A stretch of DNA of 64,000 nt from assembly GCA_018292915.2 (NCBI GenBank), contig JACVVK020000146.1, forward strand, positions 1,185,001 through 1,249,000, in the 5' to 3' direction. Under the pieces are notes generated by a model that was not told where the DNA came from, did not search any database, and saw only the letters and a program-made list of their open reading frames with translations. Origin of the DNA: Batillaria attramentaria (Eukaryota > Mollusca > Gastropoda > Batillariidae). Made by a program: the position numbers and the translations under genes. This document shows, piece by piece, positions 24,705-35,700 of this stretch (within the stretch, counting starts at the first letter, position 1; every line of letters starts with the position of its first letter).

Positions 24705-24882
24705 GCACAAGAAAAGAAAACTGCGAGTCGGTCTACATGTTAACAATTTACTGACAAGGTCATGAAGCTCCAGTCATGTGTTTAGGTTACCAAGTAAGAA
24801 ACAAGCATCGTCCAAACTCTTGAATCGAAACAGCACCGGAAACCCTCCCCCACCATTTTGACCTACCCCCGTGACGTCAGTA

Positions 24883-24945
24883 GGCACGCGCTGTCTTTGG
24901 AGCGTGGAGCCATTGGCCCGCGTGTAAAAACAGAAGAAACGGGAC
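24883..24945 (+). repeat. Short dispersed repeat R5, copy 2
   Basis: GGCACGCGCTGTCTTTGGAG, GAGCCATTGG and GTAAAAACAGAAGAAA. A CRE-like TGACGTCA precedes it at about 24872. Confidence 0.55.
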
Positions 24946-25549
24946 CCCCGAACGGCCGCGCTGAATGGGCGAGTGGCAAGAGGTCGCCAGTGTGAATTCA
25001 ACCCTTGGCGATATTAATTGTCGATTCCAAGTGTTCTGTGGCGCGGTGCCTGTCATCCGCCAATCCCCTGCCGCAGAAGGTTGGCTAACAAGGGAGATAA
25101 CGCTTGCACACAAGGGATACAACTGCTGTATCGAATTTCGCATCCACTCGTCGCTTTTTTTTTTTTTTTTTTTTTTCCAGTAGTAGTCTCGTGACTACTT
25201 CTCGTGGGCCGTAACCGCAAGGCAAGGACGACAACCCCCCCTTTTGATACAGGTGGGCCGGGTCCGCTGAGTGCCAGGCTGTCGTCAGGTTGACGGAAGT
25301 CCTTTGAGGTCACGTGGTGGGCTGACGTCCAGGTCACGTGCCGGGCAGGGTACCCAGTAGTGCGTTGTCGTGTGACTGACTGTCCCCCGGGTGTAAAGCA
25401 GGAGCTGCAGCTGCGTGACTTGGTATCCGACCTTCAAAGCTTATATTTTTCTGATAGATCTACATTACTGTTGTCAATGTCACAGGTAGTTTTTGCAGGA
25501 ATATGATATGGTTACTGTTCCTAAATCTGCATGATGCTGCCTTGTTTCC

Positions 25550-25551
<2 letters not shown>

Positions 25552-25635
<84 letters not shown>
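25552..25635. repeat. (GT)n microsatellite
   Basis: About 42 uninterrupted GT units, followed by a G-rich purine tract and a SINE. Confidence 0.97.
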
Positions 25636-25636
<1 letters not shown>

Positions 25637-25696
25637 GGGTGGAGGGAGGGAATGAGGGGGGGGGAGGAGGAGGGGGAGGGGGGATAAGAAGGTTGG

Positions 25697-25875
25697 GTGG
25701 GTGGTAGGGTGTTTGAGAGTTTAACATCCTTTTCCACCACTTATGGGTGATGTCAAAGACTGGACAAAAAAAAAGAAAAAAAAAAAAGCCAGAACGTTGG
25801 CCCCAGCCGGGATTTCAGCTCACGACTCGAGCATTGCAAGTCGAACGCTCTAACATTCGGCTGTCCCGGATCCCC
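25697..25875 (-). mobile_element. tRNA-derived SINE copy with 14-bp target-site duplication
   Basis: Same family, more diverged, with an A-rich insertion at about 25767-25790. The direct repeat GATAAGAAGGTTGG flanks it at 25683-25696 and 25876-25889. Its 3' end abuts a G-rich stretch beside a (GT)n tract. Confidence 0.85.
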
Positions 25876-25895
25876 GATAAGAAGGTTGGACTGAG

Positions 25896-25995
25896 GTGGG
25901 GGATGGAGAGTTATAGCCAAGCTGACATGCATTGGGTTTGGGTCGTGGTTCGATTCCCGACTGGAAGTCACTAATTTGTGCTGGCTTTGTTTCCC
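25896..25995 (+). mobile_element. Diverged tRNA-derived SINE fragment
   Basis: Contains an exact Pol III B box, GGTTCGATTCC, at about 25949, followed by the family's AATTTGTGCTGGCTTTG. Lies directly after the copy at 25697-25875 in opposite orientation. Cut off by a poly-C run. Confidence 0.5.
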
Positions 25996-25999
25996 CCCC

Positions 26000-27269
26000 C
26001 CCCCCCCCCGTTTTGTTTATTTGTTTGTTGTTGTTTTTTGTTTTGTTTTGTTGATTTTTTTTTGCCCTGAACTGCTGAATTTTCTGCAGTTTACCAACAA
26101 AGAAAATGATTTTTGTTTTTACGAACCTATTCTCATAATTGTAATTCAACGAGAACGATATCAAATCCGTTGGTGTGTTGCATGGTCTCGGGAGATGCAT
26201 AATTTAGCGCACACAAGCCTGATTTCACAATTATCTCCCCCCCCCCATCCCCCCCCCCCCCCCAACCCCGTCAAATATTCACTATTGTCTCGCCTTCAAA
26301 TGCAGTTTATATTTACCAGAATCTTCGTCACACAGATTGGCCACTATCAGTGGCACAGTTGGCTCTTTGTTTGTTTTCTTCGAGTGTGCACGTGACATTC
26401 TCCGCACCAACAACAAACGCAAACATGGCCGTTCGTTCGTCGTGTGCTTCACGCACAAAACCCCGAAAAACCGACCGTGGTTCTGTCCCTTGGACTGACA
26501 TCGGCCTTAGTTGCGTCCCCTGAAATGGCGCGCGCGTGCGTTGTTCGTGCTCGTGCGAAAACTGACCTCACGCGATGAATGCGCGTGCTTCGGGGCTAGG
26601 ACTCTTTGCACAGACTGGCCTTTTGTACCTCTGCATACGCTCACTGTCGCTCTTTCCTTTCTATTTAGATTTTCTAATCGACACGGTTCGTCTGTATAGA
26701 ATTTTGTTGTCTTTCTTTCCTCGAATTTTGTTCTTTTTGGCAGCTCAGTGTGGCGTGTTTTTGAATGTCCCATTCGCTATATGCCGGCGCCGGAAGTGAG
26801 GGGCAGTGGGCGCGATTGTCGTCCTTGAGAATGGCGGTCTCAGAGGGAACACACGAAACACGTGTGTGGAACACCCGTTATGGCTGATTGGAAAGGGGCG
26901 GGGGGGGCTCTCTAGTTTCAAAATAGAAGTCCATGACAAGACGTTTCGCTTCATTGGCAGTGCGCTGGACTGATGTCCCCTTGGAAGCCAAGCACTTTCT
27001 GCTGGCTTTTCTCCTATCTGTCCCGTCACTCTGTGACACCTTTTGTTGTTGTTGTTGTTGTTGTTGCTGTCTTTGCTTTCTTTCATTTTTTTTTCAGTTC
27101 TCTAATTGACTGGGCGATTTCACACATGTTGGGAACGTCGCTTGGGTCGGGTTGTACCATCAGCGTGGCACGTGTGGTGAAAGTTTGTTTTAACTCGACA
27201 CCCAACTGTCGTGCGACAAGAACTGTAACCATTACCACCACGCGGTCCTGTCACTAATTGCAGTTCTGT
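26000..27269. other. Intergenic, no gene seen
   Basis: Poly-C runs at 25988-26010 and 26238-26263, CpG-rich patch at 26520-26600, (GTT)n at 27043-27066. Nothing coding could be supported. Confidence 0.5.
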
Positions 27270-28108
27270 CCCCTCTCTACTTTCAAGGAACCAGCCGTTG
27301 CACGTTTCTGTTCCATTAGGCTGATACCTGGACGTTGGTCGAGCACATCAACTCACAAATTATCTAGAGAAGTGAAGGCTAATGTGCAATTAGTTCCGGC
27401 CGTCGTAGCTTCAGGTTCGTATCTTGAGTGTGCCTAAATAAGGCCGCTGTCTAGATCCGTTGCGCCAGTCACTATACAGCGGACCCAGAATCACGTCCTT
27501 GGTCTAACTCTAGTTCAGGCCGCCCTACTTGAGTGGAAAATCCTCTGGGGTTAGGGTTCGCGGCGAAAATGAAAAAATGTCCTCTTCTTGGCCGCAAAGC
27601 ACAACGAAACGTGAGGATAGTATGCCGTAAGAAAATTCATATTTGACAGCTTACCTAAGCTCTCCGATGACGTTCCCTGACCAGTTGAGCCCCTCTCTAC
27701 TTTCAAGGAACCAGCCGTTGCACGTTTCTGTTCCATTAGGCTGATACCTGGACGTTGGGCGAGCACATCAACTCACAAATTATCTAGAGAAGTGAAGGCT
27801 AATGTGCAATTAGTTCCGGCCGTCGTAGCTTCAGGTTCGTATCTTGAGTGTGCCTAAATAAGGCCGCTGTCTAGATCCGTTGCGCCAGTCACTATACAGC
27901 GGACACAGAATCACGTCCTTGGTCTAACTCTAGTTCAGGCCGCCCTACTTGAGTGGAAATCCTCTGGGGTTAGGGTTCGCGGCGAAAATGAAAAATGTCC
28001 TCTTCTTGGCCGCAAAGCACAACGAAACGTGAGGATAGTATGCCGTAAGAAAATTCATATTTGACAGCTTACCTAAGCTCTCCGATGACGTTCCCTGACC
28101 AGTTGAGC
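27270..28108. repeat. Recent 420-bp tandem duplication
   Basis: Unit 1 (27270-27689) and unit 2 (27690-28108) are almost identical. By eye I count two substitutions (27758 T to G; 27904-27905 region C to A) and two single-base deletions in A runs. Units begin CCCTCTCTACTTTC and end GACCAGTTGAGC. No ORF or known element recognised in the unit. Confidence 0.9.
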
Positions 28109-28109
28109 T

Positions 28110-29380
28110 GGATCTAAAATTAATGTTAAAGAGGCACGTGAGAGGATGAGCAACTCCCAGCGTGTCAGAAACGTGTTTTGCAACGATGCTGCCACTACTG
28201 AATCAGTGATCCTCCCAAAGTGTATTTTAGAGCTTTGTAACATCGTAGTGTCGCCAGCGACCATGTTTCTCGAGACATCTACAACTGAGCTTCTGCGGAA
28301 GTATCGATAGGATCCCCTGTGGCGCATGTCGTAGTTTTAGAGTCGAGCATTTTCGACAGGCACTGTGATGACTCGAGTGAGTTTAACGTGTACGTTTTCA
28401 TGGAACGTTATTCAGCCCCAATCATGACCTTTTTAATATAAATATTTGCCCAGGGACCAAAAGATATTTCATTCCGAATTCAGTTTTTGTTCATATGGAG
28501 CGGAACCTGGACCCTCGAGAAAACTGAAAAAAGAGGGTCGCCTGGACTAGGCCGTTCCGTGCCACCCGTGACGAACGTTGAGCGCCATAACGTTGAGTGG
28601 TAGGCAATCTAGATGGGCTAACAAACAATGGAGCCTCTTCAGCTTAATTGCCTAACCCGTTAAAAACCAGTTCTGTTTTTCTCCGTCACGTTTCCTCCGC
28701 CAATTTCCCAACGCAACGCTGGCTAACCATACGACACAGATATCACGGTAGCACACCCTGCGCGCGCCACTGAATGCATCTGCGCACGTGCGTGCCGCAG
28801 AGGTGCACGTGCTTCGGGCTGCGCGCTCAACAAAGGGGAGCAACTGCGGTCGGTCCCGACAGATGCTAGACGTTCGCAACAGTTAGCGCGGACGATGGAA
28901 GTTTTAGACTTGTGACAGAACAAGACGTCGACAACTTGTGAATCTGGGCTTATGAAAGGTTGTTCAATCTCTTCACTTGTTTTTCCATAGAAGGGCTTTG
29001 ACATGTTGGGTATGACGTTAGAAATCTCTAGCATTGTTTTCAAGTTCTCGAACTTCAGGAAAGCCTCCCTGTGGCGAGAGAGGATTAGACTGAGCAAACT
29101 CAGACGGGCCATGTGAAAGTTGTCTTGAAGCTTTTGCTGTCGCTGCCGTGCTGGTAAGGACGGTCGCGCACGTGGGCAGAGCCGGGTCTATGCTGGGCTT
29201 TCAACTGAAATCATGCATTCTCTCCTGTCAGCTCAGCTGTTTGATTTGCTTTCCTGTCGGCCAACAACCAATCAGTAGAATCTATCGTGCGGCTTGTATC
29301 CTGTCACCCAACTACCGTGGCGGCGAAGATAGGCTAGAAATAGGACAGGCTCATTTCTATCCGTGTGTCCGAAAGTCTTG
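28110..29380. other. Intergenic, no gene seen
   Basis: CpG-rich patch at 28750-28860 with CACGTG E-boxes. A minus-strand frame at 28723-29112 is preceded by an AG (CGCCACAGGG) but matches no family I know. Confidence 0.45.
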
Positions 29381-29384
29381 ACAG

Positions 29385-29609
29385 TAGGCAGATTTAGTAG
29401 CACCAAAGATCCTCTATACAATCTTCGTAAGGAGGACTTCGCTGAGCAGCGTAACCCATTTACATGTAAGTTAGGCTCACGCGGCAGAGGCCGTGAGCTG
29501 CTAACGCGCTGCGATTGGCTAATGGCACCCGTAACGTGCCTAATTTACATACACATGGGTTACTCTGCTCAACGAAGTCCTCCGTACGAAGTCCTACTAA
29601 ATCTGCTTA
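29385..29609. mobile_element. Palindromic TA-flanked MITE, copy 1
   Basis: Same family as 58819-59023: shares GAGGACTTCG, GCAGCGTAACCCATTTACAT, GAGCTGCTAACGCGCTGCGA and the mirrored right arm. The outer ends are GCAGATTTAGTAG / CTACTAAATCTGC between TA dinucleotides. An extra stretch of about 20 bp lies in the left arm near 29402. Confidence 0.83.
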
Positions 29610-29644
29610 GTGTCTTCTTCTTTCTCTGCGGTCGATTTGATTGG

Positions 29645-29941
29645 TCACGTCAGATCTGCAGCCCCGGCGGTCGCCGTGACGAATCCCATCGTCTTCTCCA
29701 GGTCATAACGACTACCCCAAAGCTGCACCTGTAGCTCTGCGCCCGGCTCAGGCCAGGTTTGACGTCATAGGGCATCATGGGCAGGGCAGTACTGAAAGAT
29801 TTGTTCTGGGGTCTGGGATCCAGTGCCACGTGGACATTCGTCAGTGTGGGCAATCTTGAGTCGGTTGAGGTGGCTCAGTAGTCTGCAGTGGCCAGTCCTC
29901 AGTCTGAAGAGGATTGTCTGCTGGTGCTTTTGGAGCAGGTG
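29645..29941 (-). pseudogene. Broken non-LTR retrotransposon C-terminus (Jockey/I-like)
   Basis: The minus strand encodes an FRLRTGHCRL block, then a Cys-containing segment (DECP), QTPEQIFQYCP, and near the end FVTATGA before a TGA at 29645. This resembles the tail of LINE ORF2 proteins with the FRLRTGH...PET/EH.L..CP pattern common in molluscs. An in-frame TGA (after HDAL, near 29770) interrupts it, and nothing upstream resembles RT, so it is an old, dead fragment. A TA-flanked inverted-repeat element (29385-29609) lies just downstream in the element's direction. Confidence 0.75.
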
Positions 29942-30325
29942 GGTTGAGTCAACACCACTGTCTGCGAGTCTGTTCTAACTCCGGCTTATCATATCGCAAG
30001 AAAGCGAATGAGATGTGCAAGTGTTCTAATTCATAAGTTCGGACACTAACAACTTTTTCAGCGGTAGGCCTATTACTAGAGCGAACTCGAAAAAAGAATC
30101 CGCGTGCAACGTCTTCCGTCCAGTAACTAGAAATTTCCACTCAGCCCATCACATCCGTTGTAGATGTTATCGTATGTTTGTTTGTTTGTGTCCTCCACTC
30201 AGCAATAGAAATAAGAAACCACAGAGAAACTGTGATACAGCTTTAATCGTTTCACACAATTTGCTGAGTACGATCAGCAGTTACATTCATCAGCGAAACA
30301 ATGAACTAAGCAAGACTGCAAAAAA

Positions 30326-30330
<5 letters not shown>

Positions 30331-30392
<62 letters not shown>
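30331..30392. repeat. (CT)n microsatellite
   Basis: About 31 CT units. Confidence 0.97.
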
Positions 30393-30394
<2 letters not shown>

Positions 30395-30849
30395 AGTTCA
30401 CTGTAGAAACCGTTCTGACTTCTCTTAGCGAGGCTGAAAAGATTAGGCTGGACTTTGCAATGCAAGAGGCCGCTGCAATTTCGGGATATCGTTACTGTGG
30501 TGTATTTTTAATTGACATCAGTAGTGATGATAACAGAGAGCAGCGACGTATTTAACATTCACGTTCTCTAGGCGCAAAGACAGCGAAGCGACAGGAGGAG
30601 TCAGGAGACTTGGTGGTAAAACAGGCCGGTTTGCTATGGTATACAGCTTGGCTGGCATCCTTGGGTGTAGTTTGTTCCATTGCGACGCACTTAAAAGACT
30701 TAAAATACACAGACTTGTAGGCCAGCGCAAAAGAAATAAAAAAGAAAGAAAAAAGACTAACTGAAACACGCCACACTTTACGTGCCTGTGTGCTGTGCAT
30801 GACGCGCGCTGTCATCGCGATTCTACTACGACCGAATGTGCACGAAAAG

Positions 30850-31440
30850 GTACATGTATTCCACAGGCGGAGTATTGAACGCCGTTTGGCACACACTCGT
30901 TTCTGTATGTCCTCGGGGACTCGCCCAACAACCGTGAACCATACGATATTCCATAGCTGGAATATAAACACCGTTTGACATTACTGTTTTTGTGTTCCAT
31001 CGGGATGCATCCAACAACAGTGAATCATACGGTATTAAATAGCTTGAATATAAAACACCGTTTGGCCTATGGAGTACCGTTTTTGTGTGTCCTCGGGGAC
31101 GCGCCCAACAACCGTGAACCATACGATATTCCATAGCTGGAATATAAACACCGTTTGACATTACTGTTTTTGTGTTCCATCGGGATGCATCCAACAACAG
31201 TGAATCATACGGTATTAAATAGCTTGAATATAAAACACCGTTTGGCCTATGGAGTACCGTTTCTGTGTGTCCTCGGGGACGCGCCCAACAACCGTGAACC
31301 ATACGGTATTCCATAGCCTGAGTATAAAACACAGGTTTGGCCTATGGAGTACCGTTTCTGTGTGTCCTCGGGGACGCGCCCAACAACCGTGAACCATACG
31401 GTATTCCATAGCCTGAGTATAAAACACCGTTTGGCCTATG
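30850..31440. repeat. Satellite-like array, 90-bp monomers in 180-bp dimers
   Basis: GTGAACCATACG recurs at about 30934, 31114 and 31294 (exactly 180 bp apart) and once more about 94 bp later. Each 180-bp unit has two related 90-bp halves: one with CATCGGGATGCATCC, the other with CCTCGGGGACGCGCC. Adjacent dimers are nearly identical. The first half-unit is diverged. Confidence 0.88.
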
Positions 31441-31915
31441 CTGCAGTGTAATGGGGAAAAAAAAACACAGTCCACTGACGTCATTTGAGGAAGAAGAAGA
31501 AAAAAAAAGGCCGTTACGTCAGTGTAGGTCATCCTGAAATCACCCCTTTTCTCCTAAAATGACTTGCTGTCATTTGTGACCCGTTCTCACCAAAGGAACT
31601 ATAAGTCCTGTCGAAAAAAACATTAATGTTGAGGTATGTATCTCACTGCAATCTACTGGTTATGCAGTTTAATTCAATACAAGAATGAAAGCTGTGCTAC
31701 TAAAATTGACAGGGATATCAGCAGTTGAAATTGGCTACTCACAAGGCGGTCATACTGACCCCCGGCACTCTTTTCGCCTGTAGCGGCGTTAAGCCTAGCG
31801 CGACTTACGGTCCCTTTCGCGAGAACGAGTCACATTTGCCATTACACAGCCATTAATGGGATACCGTCTGGCTCGTTTCTGTAAGTCAAGTCTGCGGGAC
31901 ACGCCAAATGGATTA

Positions 31916-32651
31916 CTAGATTTTTGATGACGGGGCGCTGGTCAGTAACTCCGATGGCATTGGGGGTAACACGCGCACCGCTATTTGTGAGTTCGAGTAC
32001 TTCCTGGAGCCCTTTTCATGCCCGTTGGACGGCGGAGGAGCCGCGTCTGGCACAGGTAAGGACCCTTGCGAGTAACTACGAGGTGGTGGGGGTGACTGGG
32101 GAGGGCTGGGAGGCTCCTTGCCCACATCCCGGCGTTGCTGAGCCCGACCGCGGGAAATGAGGTGCCCTGGTGACGGGGGCTGCGGGTTCGGGGGTGGCGG
32201 TGAGTCGGGGCGCGGTGAGCGGCACTGCGTGAGGTGGAGGGCGCGCGGTGAGTTGGGGCGCGGAGGGTTCCGGGGACGCGGGAGGGCCTGGGGACTCGGG
32301 GTGGTCGATTCGCTGCCGGGGCTGGCTTTCTTCCGGAGGTGCACGAGGATGATGAGGGTGGCGACGAGCAGCAGGAACTGCAGGACGAGCAGCGAGCAGC
32401 CCACGACGCCCATGGTGACGATCGACCCTTTCAAGGACTCTGTGATCTGATACAGGCAACCCTGGGAGGTGGGGGGTGGGGGTGGGGGGATATAAATCAA
32501 AAGTGAGCGAGCAGTATTGGGTTGCAGAGGCAGTACTGTCTGTTGCGGCCATATTATCATCAAAGCATATGACTCCATGGTCTTTGCTCTTTGATATCAC
32601 CGGGTTTTTTTTTTTCAGTTTATGCAGGAGAAAATAAATCTAAAGACAAAC

Positions 32652-32738
<87 letters not shown>

Positions 32739-35700
32739 TGTGTCTGTGTGTCTGTGTCTGTGTGTCTGTGTCTGTGTGTCTGTGTCTGTGTGATATTTAG
32801 CAGCGTGTCTTCGCTTCAGACCCCACCCATTTTAAAACGACAGTCTCATTTTCAGCGAGTTTCTGATCACACACAACAGAAGCGTATACTCAATGACTCG
32901 GCGACCATCCTGAACGCTCTAGCAGTGTAACAACAGTCGCAAAATTTGAATATTCGGCCCGGCTCGCGCAAAGTGTAAACAAAATCGTATCGCACTGAGA
33001 GCTGCACTAATCATCAAGCTAGAGCATTTCGAGCGTACAGGCGACACACTCACGAGCGAAAACCGTTCCGAAACAAACAAAAGCTGGCCAGGCAAAGACG
33101 GAATTTGCCCGTTTCAAAACTCGACCAGTAAGCTAGCTCCCACTCCTTACCTCCTTATGGACATGATCTTGTGAAATTCTGCAAGTGCCAACCACCAGCC
33201 AGCAACAGGAGACGGGCAAAGTGTCGTCTTTACGAATCTCCCGCCAGTCAGTGTAACCGTTCACCCCACAACACTTGAGCTGCACAGCGTTACAAAGTCA
33301 AATCGCGTTCTGGGTTGTAATTTCCCAAGGCAAATCCCTACATTGATCACACCGGAGCAAAGTACAGAGCCCGTATGTAAAACTCGAGGTCAATTTAACC
33401 CACGGCTACGGGCCTAACCCATACTACGACAAAAGAAACCCCAAAACAAAATTACATTTAAAAAAAAAAGGAAGCGAAGAGAGAAAGACAAAAATCCTTC
33501 TACAGCGGCAGGGGCACCTTGCTGGAATGGACCCGCTTCCTGATTTAAAACAAACAAACAAAAACCAACAGAAAAATTAACCCTAGAGCTAGTTCGAGGT
33601 TTGACTCTAACCCGAGCTAAACTCCCTAACCCCGACTTTTACATGCGGGCCCAGGAGAGTGTCTGTGGGTGCAGGCGGACCGGGTGTACTGAACTGGTAT
33701 AATGTTGTCAGTTAGTGAAAAAAACTGATATAATTTATATAATTTTGTCACTTAGTGAGAAAACTTATATAATAGTACGTGTGTGGGGAACTTGAAGGGG
33801 GGGGGGGGGGTGAAGGGGGAATGGGGGGAAATTTGTGTGGATGGGGGGCGGGGATTTCTGTGGAAGGGGGATAGTGGAAAGGGATGGAGGGCGAGACTGG
33901 CAGAGCCCGAGACAGATAATCCCTGCATATTCATAATAACTCGCAATAATTTGCGGTACTGAGAAGGGGGATGAGACAGACACAGAGAGAGAGAGTCTCG
34001 CGTTCTCGTTTTCAAATCTCGTCAAGGGAAGTAAGTGACAGTCTAAGGACAGTCTATATGTTTTATGATTATTAGGGGCGGAGCCGAAACGTCAAGTCAG
34101 TTTCGCCACTGAGAAATCTTCATAACTGACTGAAATACACAGAATTGAGTGCTGGTGACAGCTTACCTTGGCCTGCAACTTAAACCAGGACTTCCAGTGT
34201 CTCTCGTTCTTTAGACTGTCCCCCAGCATGTGACCCAAGTTCTCTTCCATCTGTAAAATACAGCAAGAAAAAAAATACAGAGTATCCCTCAAATTACTGA
34301 GTACAGAGATGCGTGATTCAATAGCTGCTGCAGCTTCTAAACGAGTTCTAGCGCTGGCATTAACAAAGTGATATTCAACAGCCAGTGTCTCCGGGGGGGG
34401 GGGGGGGGGAATCACGTTGTAGAAGGAGAATATAATGATAATATTGCTGGAACCAGCGATGCCTAGGGTTTTCGCGACGCAGCCCATTTTGACGAAATTT
34501 CTGAGCGAAGGGAGGCAACTAGTTACTGAATTTTAGAGCTGGGTCAGTGAGGTTAGTTCCCTTCTTTTGTTCTCGTCCACCGTGAGCGCCTAGGGTGAGG
34601 CTGGTGTCACACGGGAGTGCTTTTAGTCCGAACAAACAGCGAACATGGTACATGTATTTTCCCGTGCTTGTAGTGTGACACGCGGCCACAACACTGTTTT
34701 TCCAGAGCCTGTTTTGAGCTGCTTCCCATGTTTGTCGGAACAAAAACGTCTCCCGTGTCAGTGCCGGCCGGTCATATGAGCCTTATTGTCAAACGTTGCT
34801 ATTCTGCAGGCCTACCGGCGGCAAAGTGCCCTCAGGGCCAATGAAATCCGCTTGTAGCGAGCACTACCCGGAGACGCCGCCGCGACGCCTGTGAATAGAG
34901 CAAGCAACCCCCCGCGCATAGTGACACAAGCGAGTGCCTCGTAGGCACTCTACGTTTGACAAGTCCTTAACTCGGTAGCGTCTCTCGGACGACAAAATGA
35001 AATCAGTATCGAGGAATCCCATGTAACTTATCACTCAGTGGGTTACTTCTTTATCAGTATTTATCAGTACTGTAGTCTCCCAGTTACACCTCTTTCAAGA
35101 AAAAGCAGAAAGTGGAGGCGCCTATGTATAAAGTGAGCCAGCACAGCCTAGTACCAAAGATAATTATGTTTCCAAGATCTTTGCTAGTGCTCTCATTTAC
35201 TCACAGTGCCTCGGAAAATGAGGGCGAAAGATCCGACCACCATATTTATGATGAAGAGAGCGAGTGTCATAATGAGATACTGCAACAGAAAAGTACGTAC
35301 ATGTATTAGCACGAACTCACGGGTGAAGCGTGCCTGCAGTTAAAGGTGGACGTAACACTGAGGCGATGCTGACTTGACGACCGACGCTGTTTTGGAGTCA
35401 GATTCTGTATAGTTACTAGGAAAGTTTGTTTGTTTGTTTGTTTGTTTGTTTGTTTGTTTTTGTTTGTTTGTTGTTTGTTTGTTTGTTTGTTTGTTTGTTT
35501 GTTTGTTTGTTTGTTTGTTTGTTTGTTTGTTTTGTTATCGTTGTTGTTCGTTCGTTCGTCCGTTCATTCGTTTTTCTTCTTATGTTTTTCATGCTTTGTT
35601 TGTTTGTTTGTTTGTTTGTTTGTTTGTTTGTTTGTTTGTTTGTTTGTTTGTTTTAGGGGTTTCGGGTTTGGGTTTTTTTTTGTTGTTTTGTTTTTTTGTT

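Noticed and set aside
28723..29112. 129-codon minus-strand frame with an AG-like border
   Set aside because: No recognised domain; the C-terminal half runs through a CpG-rich patch; no matching donor or neighbouring exon found.
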